Positions 50,704 through 60,029 of a stretch of DNA of 64,000 nt are shown piece by piece. Both the position numbers and the translations under genes were made by a program. The stretch spans positions 2,356,001 to 2,420,000 of the forward strand of contig NZ_JAAMPA010000001.1 of NCBI RefSeq assembly GCF_011758655.1, written 5' to 3'. The notes under the pieces were generated by a model. It was not told where the DNA came from. It saw only the letters and a program-made list of their open reading frames with translations, and ran no database searches. The stretch comes from Modestobacter marinus. GTDB lineage: Bacteria > Actinomycetota > Actinomycetes > Mycobacteriales > Geodermatophilaceae. Every line of letters starts with the position of its first letter. Within the stretch, counting starts at the first letter, position 1.

Positions 50704-51435
50704 GTGCGACGGCAGGTGTTCGCGTTCTCGGGTGTGATCGAGCCGCGGCCGGGGGAGCGGGGCAACCGCCCGCTCCTGGAGCACGTGCTGGCGCTGGGCG
50801 CCGCCCGTCGCACCACCGGGGGACCGGTGCGGCTCTGCTACATGCCGACCGCGGTGGGCGACGACCCGGCGGCGGTCTCGGCGTACCAGCGGGTGTTCGG
50901 CGGCCGGGACGACGTCGTCCTCAGCGTGCTGCGGTTGTTCCCGCAGCCCAGCGTCCCCGACGTGGGCAGCCACCTGCTCACCCAGGACGTCGTGCTCGTC
51001 GAGGGCGGCAGCGTGGTGAACCTGATGGCGGTCTGGCGGGCGCACGGCCTGCCGGCGGTGCTGCGCCAGTGCTGGGAGGCCGGGGTGGTGCTCGCCGGCC
51101 CGAGCGCCGGCAGCCTGTGCTGGCACGTGGGCGGGCCCACCGACTCGTGGTCCGACCGGCTCGACCCGTTCACCGAGGGCCTGGGGCTGCTGCCGTACAG
51201 CAACGGCGTGCACGACGACCTGACCGACCAGCCGCGCCGGCAGACCTACCGCCGGCTGGTCGCCGCCGGGACGCTGCCGGCCGGCTACGCGACCGAGGAC
51301 GGCGTCGGGCTGCACTACGTGGGCGTCGAGCTGGCCGAGGCGGTGACGGTGCGGCCGGGCGCGCGGGCGTGGCGGGTCGACCCCGACGGTGGTGGCGGCT
51401 GGACCGAGCGCGCGATCACCCCGCGGGAGATCTAG
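50704..51435 (+). CDS. Peptidase S51 (dipeptidase E-like)
   Basis: 243 aa. The class I glutamine-amidotransferase-like fold shows the nucleophile in GPSAGSLCWH and the VEGGSVVNLM loop. PepE-type enzymes cleave Asp-X dipeptides or process stored peptides. GTG 50704 is chosen over GTG 50698, which overlaps the regulator stop as GTGA, because GGAGG sits 7 nt before it. Same operon as the DUF2087 regulator. Confidence 0.85.
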   Translation: MRRQVFAFSGVIEPRPGERGNRPLLEHVLALGAARRTTGGPVRLCYMPTAVGDDPAAVSAYQRVFGGRDDVVLSVLRLFPQPSVPDVGSHLLTQDVVLVEGGSVVNLMAVWRAHGLPAVLRQCWEAGVVLAGPSAGSLCWHVGGPTDSWSDRLDPFTEGLGLLPYSNGVHDDLTDQPRRQTYRRLVAAGTLPAGYATEDGVGLHYVGVELAEAVTVRPGARAWRVDPDGGGGWTERAITPREI

Positions 51436-51439
51436 TCCG

Positions 51440-51529
51440 CGAGATCCCCTCCCGCTCGCCCTCGGCCCCGCGGCCCCGTCCCGAGGCTCGTCCCGAGCTC
51501 GCGAGGGATGAGGAGGACGGGGTCCTCCC
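51440..51529 (-). repeat. Palindromic element copy F
   Basis: On the minus strand it follows the rsgA stop as GGGAGGACCCCGTCCTCC, with the centre CCTCGCGAGCTCGGG and then GAGCCTCGGGACGGGGCCG. Over about 50 nt it is nearly the same as D2. Confidence 0.7.
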
Positions 51530-52546
51530 TCAGTGGCCGGGGGTGAGCTGGCCGACGGCGGCGATCAGCCGGCGGAAGCTGGCCAGCCGTTCCCGGCCGG
51601 CGGGCGGGCCCTCGGCGGCCCAGGCGTCCAGGGCGCACTCCGGGTCCTCGGCGGTGTGCCCGCAGCCCGGCGGGCAGTCGACGGCTGCCTCGGCGAGGTC
51701 GTCGAAGGCGGCCAGCACGTCCTGCGCGGTGACGTGGGCCAGGCCCAGCGAGCGGATGCCGGGGGTGTCGATCACGGTGCCGCCGCCGGGGAGGTCCAGC
51801 AGCACCGCCGAGGACGACGTGTGCCGGCCCTTGCCGATCTTGCTGACGTCGCCGGTGGCCCGGAACGCGTCGGGCACCAGCCGGTTCACCAGGGTCGACT
51901 TGCCCACCCCGGACTGGCCGACGAGCACGCTCATCCGCCCGGTCAGCCGCTCCAGCAGCTCGTCCAGCGACGCCTCCCGCGACATCGGCACCGCCTCGAC
52001 CTCCAGCCCGGCGTAGCGGTCCAGCAGCGGCTGGGGGCTGGCCAGGTCGGTCTTGGTCAGGCACAGCAGCGGCTGCAGCCCGCCGGCGTAGGCGGCGACC
52101 AGGCAGCGGTCCAGGAAGCCGAGGGCGGGGTCGGGGTCGACCACGGAGGTGACCACGACGAGCAGGTCGGCGTTGGCCACCACGATCCGCTCGGTGGGGT
52201 CGGTGTCGTCGGCGGTGCGGCGCAGCGAGGTGACCCGGTCGGCGATGGTCACGATCCGGGCCAGGCTGTCGGTGCGCCCGGAGGTGTCGCCCACCAGCCG
52301 CACCCGGTCACCGACGACGACGCCGTGCTTGCCCAGCTCGCGGGCGCGCATCGCGGTGACGTCGACCGGTGCGCCCTCGGGCCCCTCGACCCGCACGGTC
52401 ATCCGGCCGCGGTCCACCGCGATGACCAGCCCGGGCACCGCCTCCTCGTGCGTGGGGCGGGTGCGGGTGCGGGGACGGGAGCCGTGCCGCGAGGCCCGGA
52501 CGCGGACGTCGTCCTCGTCGGAGCGGCTGTCCATCCTCCGGCTCAT
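51530..52546 (-). CDS. rsgA: Ribosome small-subunit biogenesis GTPase RsgA
   Basis: 338 aa. A basic N-terminal tail and an OB-fold precede the circularly permuted GTPase, whose motifs run G4 (LTKTDLA), G1 (GQSGVGKST), G3 (DTPGI). A zinc segment CPPGCGHTAEDPEC follows. It helps the 30S subunit mature and releases other factors. The start overlaps the aroA stop (ATGA), the same pairing as M. tuberculosis Rv3227-Rv3228. Confidence 0.94.
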   Translation of the reverse strand: MSRRMDSRSDEDDVRVRASRHGSRPRTRTRPTHEEAVPGLVIAVDRGRMTVRVEGPEGAPVDVTAMRARELGKHGVVVGDRVRLVGDTSGRTDSLARIVTIADRVTSLRRTADDTDPTERIVVANADLLVVVTSVVDPDPALGFLDRCLVAAYAGGLQPLLCLTKTDLASPQPLLDRYAGLEVEAVPMSREASLDELLERLTGRMSVLVGQSGVGKSTLVNRLVPDAFRATGDVSKIGKGRHTSSSAVLLDLPGGGTVIDTPGIRSLGLAHVTAQDVLAAFDDLAEAAVDCPPGCGHTAEDPECALDAWAAEGPPAGRERLASFRRLIAAVGQLTPGH

Positions 52547-53832
52547 GCGGGCACCCCGGCGTCCTCGCCGAGCAGGCCGGCCCAGCGTTCCCGGAAGTCC
52601 GGCAGCGTCTTGGTCACCGCGGCCGGGTCGGTCACCTCGACGCCGTCGACCGCGAGGCCCAGCACCGCCGCGGCGTGCACCATCCGGTGGTCGGCGTAGG
52701 AGTCGACCCGCGCTGCCCGGCGCGGCCCCGGGGTGATGACCAGCCCGTCGGGCAGCTGCTCGACCCGGGCGCCGACGGCGCTGAGCACCTCGTCCAGCGC
52801 CTGCAGCCGGTCGGTCTCGTGGCCGCGCAGGTGGGCGATGCCGGTGAGCCGGGAGGGCCCGTCGGCCAGGGCGCAGAGTGCGGCGAGCACCGGGGTCAGC
52901 TCACCCACCTCGCCCAGGTCGGCGTCGAGGGGGGTGATCCGCTCCCGCCCGGTCACCTGCAGGCCCGCGGGCGTGCGGGCCACCTCGGCCCCCATCGCGG
53001 TGAACAGCCGGTCGAGCTGGGCGCCGGGCTGCGTGGTGTCGGTCGGCCAGTCGCGCACGGTCACCCGGCCGCCGGTGACGAGTGCCGCGGCCAGGAACGG
53101 GGCGGCGTTGGACAGGTCGGGCTCGACGACGCGGTCCAGCGCCGCGATCGGGCCCGGGGCGACGCGCCACCCGCCGTCGGTCCGGCTCACCTGCACCCCG
53201 TGCTCGGCGAGGGTCCGGACGGTCATCTCCACGTGCGGCAGGGACGGCAGGCCGCCGGCGAGGGTCAGCTCGATCCCGTCGTCGAAGCGCGCCGCGGCCA
53301 GCAGCAGCCCGGACACGACCTGGCTGGACTCGCTGGCGTCGACGGTGACCGCGCCGCCGCGCACCGCCCCGGTGCCGTGCACGGTGAACGGGGCCCGGCC
53401 GCGGCCGTCGTCATCGACCCGGACGCCGAGGTCGCGCAGGCCGGCGATCAGCCCGGCGTTGGGCCGGTCCCGGAGCCGGGCGTCGCCGTCGAGCCGGACC
53501 GGCCCGGTCGCCAGCGCGGCGACCGGGGGCAGGAAGCGGAGCACCGTGCCGGCCAGCCCGGCGTCCACCTCGGCCGGCCCGCGCAGCGGCCCGGGCGTGA
53601 CCAGCCAGTCCGCGCCGTCGGGGACGACGCCGACCCCGAGCGCCCGCAGCCCGGCGGCCATCAGGTCGGTGTCCCGGGCGCGGAGCGGGCGCACGAGCCG
53701 GCTCGGCCCGTCGGCGATCGCGGCCAGCACGAGGGCGCGGGCGGTGATCGACTTGGAGCCCGGGAGGGTCACCACGGCGTCCACCGGGGTGCGGCGGGCA
53801 GGCGTCGTCCAGACCTCGGTCATGCCGCTCAT
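52543..53832 (-). CDS. aroA: 3-phosphoshikimate 1-carboxyvinyltransferase (EPSP synthase)
   Basis: 429 aa. It makes EPSP from shikimate-3-phosphate and PEP in aromatic amino-acid synthesis. Both inside-out domains are visible: LPGSKSITARALVLAA, LAGTVLRFLPP, SQVVSGLLLAAARF, DLSNAAPFLAAAL and DYADHRM written here as SYADHRMVHAAA. It is cotranscribed with rsgA. Confidence 0.94.
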   Translation of the reverse strand: MSGMTEVWTTPARRTPVDAVVTLPGSKSITARALVLAAIADGPSRLVRPLRARDTDLMAAGLRALGVGVVPDGADWLVTPGPLRGPAEVDAGLAGTVLRFLPPVAALATGPVRLDGDARLRDRPNAGLIAGLRDLGVRVDDDGRGRAPFTVHGTGAVRGGAVTVDASESSQVVSGLLLAAARFDDGIELTLAGGLPSLPHVEMTVRTLAEHGVQVSRTDGGWRVAPGPIAALDRVVEPDLSNAAPFLAAALVTGGRVTVRDWPTDTTQPGAQLDRLFTAMGAEVARTPAGLQVTGRERITPLDADLGEVGELTPVLAALCALADGPSRLTGIAHLRGHETDRLQALDEVLSAVGARVEQLPDGLVITPGPRRAARVDSYADHRMVHAAAVLGLAVDGVEVTDPAAVTKTLPDFRERWAGLLGEDAGVPA

Positions 53833-53929
53833 CCTGCCCTGCCGACCCGCCCGGCCGGTCTCCTGGCGAGGACCCCCGGGCTCCGGACGCCGCCGTGACG
53901 GCGCCCGGAGCGCGGGGTCACCTCCCGCG

Positions 53930-55399
53930 TCAGCCGCCGACGTGCTGGGCCGGCGCCGCCTGCTTCTTCGGCGGCATCGTGCGCACCAGTCGGCGGTTGG
54001 CGAACTCGAACATGCCCAGCTCGGACAGCTCGCGGCCGTAGCCGGACCGCTTCACCCCGCCGAAGGGCAGCTCGGCGGAGGAGCCCGACGGCTGGTTGAT
54101 CCAGACCATCCCGGACTCCAGCCGGTCGGCCACCTCGCGGGCCCGCTCGGTGTCCCCGCTGTAGACGGCGGCCGACAGCCCGAAGTCGCTGTCGTTGGCC
54201 AGGGCGACGGCCTCGTCGGCGTCCTTGACCCGGTAGACGACGGCCGCGGGGCCGAACAGCTCCTCGTGGTAGGCCCGCATCTCCGGGGTGACGTCGGCCA
54301 GCAGGGTCGCCTCGACGAAGGCGCCGTCGTGCTCGGGGCGCTTGCCGCCGGCCAGCACCGTGGCCCCCTTGTCCACGGCGTCCTGGATCTGCGCGGCCAG
54401 GTCCTGCGCGGCCCGCTCGGTGGACAGCGGGCCCAGCGTCGTCGCCGGGTCGGCCGGGTCGCCGGGGGTGAAGCTGCCGAATGCCTGCTGCAGGCCGGCG
54501 ACGACGTCGTCGTAGACCTCGTCGAGCACGATGATCCGCTTGGCCGCGATGCAGGCCTGGCCGGTGTTGGCCATCCGGGCCATGGTCGCGGCCTTCACGG
54601 TGCGGCCCAGGTCGGGGGCGTCGAGCACGATGAACGGGTCGCTGCCACCGAGCTCCAGCACCGACTTCTTCAGGTGCTTGCCGGCCAGCTGCGCCACGCT
54701 CGCCCCGGCCCGCTCGCTGCCGGTCAGCGTCACGCCCTGCACCCGCCGGTCGGCGATGACCTGCTCGACGTCGGCGATCCGCAGGAACAGGTTGGTGTAG
54801 ACGCCCTCGGGGGCCCCGGCGTCGCGGAACAGCTGCTCCAGCGCCAGCGCGCACTGCGGGTTGTTCTCCGCGTGCTTGAGCAGGATCGTGTTGCCCAGGG
54901 TCAGGTTCGGGCCGGCGACCCGCACCACCTGGTACAGCGGGTAGTTCCACGGCTCGATCGCCAGCAGGACGCCGATCGGCTCGTTGACCACCTCGGCCTC
55001 GCCGCCGCCCATCACGTCGATCGGCTTCGGCTCGGTGAACCGCGGGCCGTTGGTGGCGTAGTACTCGAGGATGCTCGCGGCCAGCTGCACCTCGCCGGCG
55101 GCCTCCTGGATCCGCTTGCCCATCTCCCGGGTGATCAGGGCGGCGAACTCGTCCTGCCGCTCGCGCATCAGCTCGGCGGCCCGGCCGACGACGGCGGCGC
55201 GCTCGGCCACCGACCGGCGGCGCCAGTCGCCGAAGGCGGCGTGGGCCCGCTCGACCACGCCGTCGATGGCGTCGGTCTCCAGGAAGGGGAACTCCTTCTC
55301 CGTCTCCCCGGTGTAGGGGTTCACCGTCGCGTACGGGCGTGCGCCCGCGTCGCCGGCGGTCTTCGGCTGCTCTGTCGAGGGAGCCTGGGTGGTCGTCAC
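53930..55399 (-). CDS. NAD(P)-dependent aldehyde dehydrogenase, succinate-semialdehyde type
   Basis: 489 aa. The catalytic Cys is in [11 protein letters not shown] and the general-base Glu in LELGGSDPF. The nucleotide-binding region has EPWNYPLYQ. The order of motifs and [16 protein letters not shown] at the end match GabD/succinate-semialdehyde dehydrogenases. The first 20 residues are a low-complexity extension. Exact substrate not provable from sequence. Confidence 0.85.
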   Translation of the reverse strand: MTTTQAPSTEQPKTAGDAGARPYATVNPYTGETEKEFPFLETDAIDGVVERAHAAFGDWRRRSVAERAAVVGRAAELMRERQDEFAALITREMGKRIQEAAGEVQLAASILEYYATNGPRFTEPKPIDVMGGGEAEVVNEPIGVLLAIEPWNYPLYQVVRVAGPNLTLGNTILLKHAENNPQCALALEQLFRDAGAPEGVYTNLFLRIADVEQVIADRRVQGVTLTGSERAGASVAQLAGKHLKKSVLELGGSDPFIVLDAPDLGRTVKAATMARMANTGQACIAAKRIIVLDEVYDDVVAGLQQAFGSFTPGDPADPATTLGPLSTERAAQDLAAQIQDAVDKGATVLAGGKRPEHDGAFVEATLLADVTPEMRAYHEELFGPAAVVYRVKDADEAVALANDSDFGLSAAVYSGDTERAREVADRLESGMVWINQPSGSSAELPFGGVKRSGYGRELSELGMFEFANRRLVRTMPPKKQAAPAQHVGG

Positions 55400-55542
55400 G
55401 TGATGTGCCCTCCGTCGTGCTTCGTCGCGGTGCGTCGGGTCTGTGCCCCCCGTCCTACCCCTCCCGGCCCGGGTGACGCACGGCGGGTCGTCGGTGGGCG
55501 CACCTACGCTCGGGGACGTCGTCGTCCCGGGAGGAGCCCGTC

Positions 55543-56289
55543 ATGTGTGGTCGGTACGCCGCCAGCCGCCGTCCGGAGGACCTGGCGCTGGAGTTCGAGG
55601 CCGTCCCGGTCGAGGGTCAGGCGCCCCTGCCGGCCGACCACAACGTCGCCCCCACCAAGGACGTGTACGTGGTGCGGCACAAGAAGGAGCGGGACGCCGA
55701 GGGCGCGCTCACCGGCGGCGGGCACCGGGAGCTCCGGGCCGTGCGCTGGGGCCTGGTGCCCTCCTGGGCCAAGGACGTCTCGGTCGGCAACCGGATGCTC
55801 AACGCCCGGGTCGAGTCGCTGGCCGAGAAGCCCGCCTTCCGCACCGCGGCGGCGAGCCGGCGCTGCCTGGTCCCGGCCGACGGCTGGTACGAGTGGGCGC
55901 CCCGGCAGGACCGCCCCGGCAAGCAGCCGTTCTACGTGACCCCGCAGGACGGCTCCGGGCTCGCCTTCGCCGGGCTCTGGGAGGTGTGGGGCCGGGGCGA
56001 GGACCGGCTGTACACCTGCACCGTGGTCACCGCCCCGGCGGTCGGTGCGCTCACCGAGGTGCACCCCCGGATGCCGCTGGTGCTGCCGCCCGACCGCTGG
56101 GCGGAGTGGCTGGACCCGGCCCGCGAGGACGTCACCGAGCTGGCCGGCCCGACGCCGCCGGAGTACGTCGAGCGGCTGGAGATCCGTCCGGTCGGCCCGG
56201 CCGTGGGCAACGTGGCCAACAACGGCCCGCAGCTGACCGCGCGGGTGGAGTCGGTCAGCGAGCCCGCCGACCAGCCCGCCCTCTTCTGA
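55543..56289 (+). CDS. SRAP/HMCES-family abasic-site shield protein (YedK)
   Basis: 248 aa. The catalytic Cys is residue 2 (MCGRYA), with the family blocks NARVES, DGWYEW and HPRMPLVL. SRAP proteins form a covalent thiazolidine link to abasic sites in single-stranded DNA and protect them. GGGAGGAG precedes the ATG, with a TACGCT box about 35 nt upstream. It lies beside repair and stress genes, as in M. tuberculosis (Rv3226c). Confidence 0.93.
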   Translation: MCGRYAASRRPEDLALEFEAVPVEGQAPLPADHNVAPTKDVYVVRHKKERDAEGALTGGGHRELRAVRWGLVPSWAKDVSVGNRMLNARVESLAEKPAFRTAAASRRCLVPADGWYEWAPRQDRPGKQPFYVTPQDGSGLAFAGLWEVWGRGEDRLYTCTVVTAPAVGALTEVHPRMPLVLPPDRWAEWLDPAREDVTELAGPTPPEYVERLEIRPVGPAVGNVANNGPQLTARVESVSEPADQPALF

Positions 56290-56308
56290 CCGTCCCCCGA
56301 TCCCCGAG

Positions 56309-57856
56309 GTGAGCCCGCTGGACCCGCACCCCACCATCGCGTCGACCGACCCGGAGCCCGCCTCCGCCCGGGCGCTGCCCGACTGGATCGCCGCCGGGGT
56401 GACCTTCCTGTCCTCCGGGGCGGTGCTGGTGCTGGAGGTCGTCGGGCTGCGCCTCATCGCGCCCTACGTCGGCATCACCCTGCAGACCAGCACCGCGATC
56501 ATCGGGTTCGCGCTGGCCGCGATCGCGATCGGCGCCTGGGCCGGGGGCGCCACCGCCGACCGCACCGACCCGCGGCGGCTGATCGCGCCGCTGATGGTCG
56601 CCGGTGGCGCCCTGATCGTCGCCGTGCTCCCGCTGGTGCGGTTCGCCGGCGAGCTGCTGTCCGGCGCCGCGGCCGGGAACGTGCTGCTGCTGGCCGCGGT
56701 CGCGGTCGTCGTCCCGGCCGCCCTGCTGTCCGCCGTCCCGCCGATGGTGGTGGCGCTGCAGCTGGGGAGCCTGTCCCAGACCGGCTCGGTGGTCGGCCGG
56801 CTGTCGGGCATCGGCACCATCGGGGGCATCGTGGCGACCTTCGCCACCGGCTTCCTGCTGGTCGCGGTGCTGCCCAGCAGCGTGATCCTGGTCGGCACCG
56901 GGTTGCTCGTCGTCCTGGTCGGGGTGGCGCTGGCCGTGCTGCTTCGCCGCCGCACCCCCGGGGTGACCGGCCGGCTCCCGGTGGGCCTGCTCGCCCTGGC
57001 CGTCGCCGCCCCGGTGCTGGCCGCGGTCGCGCCGACGCCCTGCGAGCGGGAGACCGCCTACCACTGCGCCCGGGTGGTCGCCGACCCCGCGCGGGACACC
57101 GGCCGGGTGCTGGTGCTGGACACCCTGCGGCACTCCTACGTCGACCTCGCCGACCCGACGTACCTGGAGTTCGAGTACGTCCAGGCCATCGCCTCGGTCA
57201 CCGACGCGCTGGCCCCGGCCGGCGAACCGCTGTCGGCGCTGCACCTCGGCGGCGGCGGGCTGACCCTGCCGCGCTACCTGGCCGACGTGCGGCCGGGCAC
57301 CGTCAGCCGGGTGCTGGAGGTCGACCCCGGCGTCGTCGCGGTCGACGAGCAGGAGCTCGGGCTGGAGACCTCCGACGAGCTGGAGGTGCGGGTCGGCGAC
57401 GCCCGCGTCGGGCTCGAGGCGGAGGCCGCCGGCGAGCGGGACCTCGTCGTCGGTGACGCCTTCGGCGGGCTGTCGGTGCCGTGGCAGCTGACCACCGTGG
57501 AGGCGCTGCGCCTGGTCGACGACGCGCTGGCCGAGGACGGCGTCTACGCGGTCAACCTGATCGACCACCCGCCGCTGTCCTTCGTCCGGGCGGAGCTCGC
57601 GACCGTGCAGCAGGTCTTCGACCACGTGCTGCTGCTGGCCCGGGCGCCCGTGCTGTCCGGGGAGGCCGGCGGGAACGTCGTCGCGGTCGCCTCGCAGCGC
57701 CCCCTGCCGTCGGCGGAGATCGCCGCCGCACTGGCCGAGCGGGGGCTGGCCTGGCAGGTGGCCGAGGGCGACGAGCTCGACCGCTTCATCGGGGACGCCG
57801 GCGTCCTCACCGACGACTTCGCGCCGGTCGACCAGCTGCTCACCCCGTACGGCTGA
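56309..57856 (+). CDS. Membrane-fused spermidine-synthase-like protein
   Basis: 515 aa. Six or seven membrane helices (about 25-240) resemble an MFS-like half. A C-terminal methyltransferase-fold domain follows: VLDTLRHSYVDLADP, LHLGGGGLTLPRYL, VGDAFGGLSVPWQLT and TDDFAPVDQLL. This is the fused integral membrane/spermidine synthase type. The polyamine-synthase Asp pair is only partly kept, so polyamine transfer is doubtful. GTG start 20 nt after the SRAP gene, likely cotranscribed. Confidence 0.8.
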   Translation: MSPLDPHPTIASTDPEPASARALPDWIAAGVTFLSSGAVLVLEVVGLRLIAPYVGITLQTSTAIIGFALAAIAIGAWAGGATADRTDPRRLIAPLMVAGGALIVAVLPLVRFAGELLSGAAAGNVLLLAAVAVVVPAALLSAVPPMVVALQLGSLSQTGSVVGRLSGIGTIGGIVATFATGFLLVAVLPSSVILVGTGLLVVLVGVALAVLLRRRTPGVTGRLPVGLLALAVAAPVLAAVAPTPCERETAYHCARVVADPARDTGRVLVLDTLRHSYVDLADPTYLEFEYVQAIASVTDALAPAGEPLSALHLGGGGLTLPRYLADVRPGTVSRVLEVDPGVVAVDEQELGLETSDELEVRVGDARVGLEAEAAGERDLVVGDAFGGLSVPWQLTTVEALRLVDDALAEDGVYAVNLIDHPPLSFVRAELATVQQVFDHVLLLARAPVLSGEAGGNVVAVASQRPLPSAEIAAALAERGLAWQVAEGDELDRFIGDAGVLTDDFAPVDQLLTPYG

Positions 57857-57867
57857 CCCGGCGGCGG

Positions 57868-58347
57868 TCAGCCGCGGGCGATCGGTGCGGTGCGCGCCCG
57901 GGTCAGCCGCACCAGGTCCGCCGGCGACAGCTCCACCTGCAGCCCGCGCCGGCCCGCGCTGACCAGCACGGTCGGGAAGGCCAGGGCGCTGTCGTCCACC
58001 ACGGTCGGCAGCGCCTTGCGCTGACCCAGCGGGCTGATCCCGCCGCGCACGTAGCCGCTGCTCCGCTCGGCGTCGGCCGGGTCGGCCATCGCGGCCTTCC
58101 GCCCGCCCGCGGCGGTCGCCAGCGCCTTGAGGTTCAGCTGTCCGCTGACCGGCACGACGGCGACGGTGAGCGCGCCGTCGACCCGGGTGACGAGGGTCTT
58201 GAACACCTGCGCGGGGTCGGCACCCAGGGCGGCCACCGCCACCTCGCCGTAGCCGTGCCCGTCCGCGCCGTCGGCCGGGTCGTACTCGTGCAGGGAGTAG
58301 GGGGCCCGCGCCTGGTCCAGGGTCCGCACCGCCGGTGTCGCCGCCAC
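57868..58347 (-). CDS. ybaK: Cys-tRNA(Pro) deacylase, YbaK/EbsC family
   Basis: 159 aa from GTG 58347. It carries the YbaK fold with the catalytic Lys in [11 protein letters not shown] and the C-terminal [20 protein letters not shown] followed by [15 protein letters not shown]. It clears cysteine wrongly attached to tRNA-Pro. The start is chosen after the low-complexity upstream stretch. Divergent from sigR. Confidence 0.88.
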   Translation of the reverse strand: MAATPAVRTLDQARAPYSLHEYDPADGADGHGYGEVAVAALGADPAQVFKTLVTRVDGALTVAVVPVSGQLNLKALATAAGGRKAAMADPADAERSSGYVRGGISPLGQRKALPTVVDDSALAFPTVLVSAGRRGLQVELSPADLVRLTRARTAPIARG

Positions 58348-58412
58348 GGCGCAGCAGCCTAGGGCGACGCCCACCGGGTCGGGGAGTGATCGCCCGACGA
58401 CCACCCCGGCGG

Positions 58413-58438
58413 GGAATCGACCCCGGGGGCGTGCCGTT
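58413..58438 (+). promoter_or_regulatory. SigR-type promoter (autoregulatory) of sigR
   Basis: GGAAT (58413-58417), exactly 18 nt, then GTT (58436-58438): the Streptomyces SigR consensus GGAAT-N18-GTT. The next in-frame GTG (58448) begins 9 nt after GTT, about where transcription should start. Confidence 0.8.
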
Positions 58439-58538
58439 GCACCGACCGTGAGCAGCACAGTCCCGGGCGCCCCGACGCGCATCGCGCGCGGTTCCGCGTC
58501 CGTCCGCCGTCCCCCCGGCCGCCCAGGCCGCACCCGGC

Positions 58539-58544
58539 TAGGAT
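58539..58544 (+). promoter_or_regulatory. Housekeeping-type -10 inside the sigR 5' region
   Basis: TAGGAT, 8 nt before GTG 58553 and about 48 nt before GTG 58592. It would give a basal transcript for the short SigR form. Confidence 0.5.
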
Positions 58545-58591
58545 CGAGCGACGTGGTCGTCCGTTCCCGGGCGCCGCAGAGAGGACGGTCG

Positions 58592-59284
58592 GTGCCCGAG
58601 GAGCCCGTGAGCGACAGCCCCGTCGTCGAGCCGGGGAAGCCCGAGGAGACCCCGGAGGCGCGCGCCGACGGCAGTCGTGCCGAGCTCGCCGAGACCCGGG
58701 CCCAGCGTGACGCCCGCTTCGAGCGGGACGCGCTGCCCTACCTGGACCAGCTCTACCCGGCGGCGCTGCGGATGACCCGCAACCCCGCCGACGCCGAGGA
58801 CCTGGTGCAGGAGACGTTCGTCAAGGCGTACTCCGCCTTCCACCAGTTCGCCGAGGGCACCAACCTCAAGGCGTGGCTGTACCGGATCCTGACGAACACC
58901 TACATCAACAGCTACCGCAAGAAGCAGCGGCAGCCGCAGCAGTACCCCACCGAGCAGGTGCAGGACTGGCAGCTCTACGCGGCCGAGGAGCACACCTCCA
59001 GCGGCCTGCGCTCCGCGGAGATCGAGGCGCTGGACCACCTGCCCGACTCCGACATCAAGGAGGCGCTGCAGCAGCTGCCGGAGGACTTCCGGCTCGCGGT
59101 CTACCTCGCCGACGTCGAGGGGTTCGCGTACAAGGAGATCGCCGAGATCATGGGCACGCCCATCGGCACGGTGATGTCCCGCCTGCACCGCGGTCGCCGC
59201 GGTCTGCAGAAGCTGCTGGCCGACTACGCCCGGGAACGCGGTTTCGTCCGGGCCGGAGCTGCTGAGGAGGCGACCCGCTCATGA
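58592..59284 (+). CDS. sigR: ECF sigma factor SigR (SigH), thiol-oxidative stress
   Basis: 230 aa in the short form. Region 2 is [20 protein letters not shown] with [15 protein letters not shown], and region 4 is [25 protein letters not shown] with MSRLHRGRR. It directs transcription of thiol-redox and proteolysis genes after RsrA lets go. GTG 58592 has AGAGAGG upstream; GTG 58607 is also possible. The same frame is open back to GTG 58448, giving a 278-aa form with a 48-residue basic N-terminal extension. rsrA overlaps by ATGA. Confidence 0.92.
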   Translation: MPEEPVSDSPVVEPGKPEETPEARADGSRAELAETRAQRDARFERDALPYLDQLYPAALRMTRNPADAEDLVQETFVKAYSAFHQFAEGTNLKAWLYRILTNTYINSYRKKQRQPQQYPTEQVQDWQLYAAEEHTSSGLRSAEIEALDHLPDSDIKEALQQLPEDFRLAVYLADVEGFAYKEIAEIMGTPIGTVMSRLHRGRRGLQKLLADYARERGFVRAGAAEEATRS

Positions 59285-59667
59285 GCAACGACGCTCACGG
59301 CGGCGAGGGCCACGGCGCGGAGATCGCCTCCTGCGACGACGTGCTCTCCCACGTCTTCGAGTTCCTCGACCACGAGACCGACGACGCCCGGCGCGCCGTC
59401 ATCGCCGAGCACCTCGAGGACTGCTCGCCCTGCCTGCGCCAGTTCGGCATCGAGCAGGAGTTCAAGGCGCTGGTCCGCCGGCGCTGCGGCGGTGACCCCA
59501 CGCCGATCGGCCTGCGCGACCGGATCAAGGTGCAGCTGACCACCGTCTCCTTCGAGGAGGACGGCACCCAGGTGCGCGTGGAGAAGACCAGCATCGAGAC
59601 GAGCGTCGAGACGACGAGCATCGGGACCGGCGGCGCCGAGCTGCCCGGGGAGCGCCCCACCGCCTGA
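59281..59667 (+). CDS. rsrA: Zinc-binding anti-sigma factor RsrA (RshA)
   Basis: 128 aa. The ZAS motif H-x3-C-x2-C is in [13 protein letters not shown], and the upstream ligand Cys in [16 protein letters not shown]. It holds SigR until disulfide stress oxidises its cysteines and expels zinc. The C-terminal 40 residues are a Thr/Ser/Glu-rich tail without structure. Overlapping ATGA start with sigR ensures matched synthesis. Confidence 0.94.
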   Translation: MSNDAHGGEGHGAEIASCDDVLSHVFEFLDHETDDARRAVIAEHLEDCSPCLRQFGIEQEFKALVRRRCGGDPTPIGLRDRIKVQLTTVSFEEDGTQVRVEKTSIETSVETTSIGTGGAELPGERPTA

Positions 59668-59687
59668 CGGCGGTGGAGCGCTGCCCG

Positions 59688-59745
59688 GCCCCTTGCCGGG
59701 ACCCACCGCGAGCGTGCGAGTGGTGGGGGGCACGGGGGTCCTTCG
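59688..59745 (-). repeat. Palindromic element copy G
   Basis: It lies between the convergent rsrA and bL37 genes. On the minus strand it follows the bL37 stop as CGAAGGACCCCCGTGCC, with the centre CACTCGCACGCTCGCGG and then AAGGGGCCGG. Its centre is nearly the same as D1. Confidence 0.7.
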
Positions 59746-59820
59746 TCAGGCGTTGGGGCGCTTGCCGTGGTTGGCGCCGCTCTTCTTGCGGGCGCGCCGC
59801 TTGCGTCCACGCTTGGACAT
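59746..59820 (-). CDS. Ribosomal protein bL37 (AURKAIP1/COX24 domain), 24 aa
   Basis: 24-codon gene, product MSKRGRKRRARKKSGANHGK ending RPNA. This matches the tiny basic large-subunit protein bL37 known from mycobacterial ribosomes, earlier annotated as AURKAIP1/COX24-domain protein. The ATG has GAGGGGC upstream. Because of its size it is easily missed in gene calling. Confidence 0.88.
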   Translation of the reverse strand: MSKRGRKRRARKKSGANHGKRPNA

Positions 59821-60029
59821 CGCTGCCCCTCCTCTCTGTGCTCCACCCGGGCGGCAGGCCCGGCTGCTGATCGGTCCCGGTGCAGGATGCAGGGCACCCC
59901 GGCACCGGCCAAGCTGACCCTGCAAGGCTCTCACGGGTGGGCCGGGCACCGTGCGCTGGTGCGCGGTCGGGCAAGCGGTGGCAGGAGCCACCGGCAGGAC
60001 GTCGGCGCGGCCGGGAGGAGGAGGACGAC

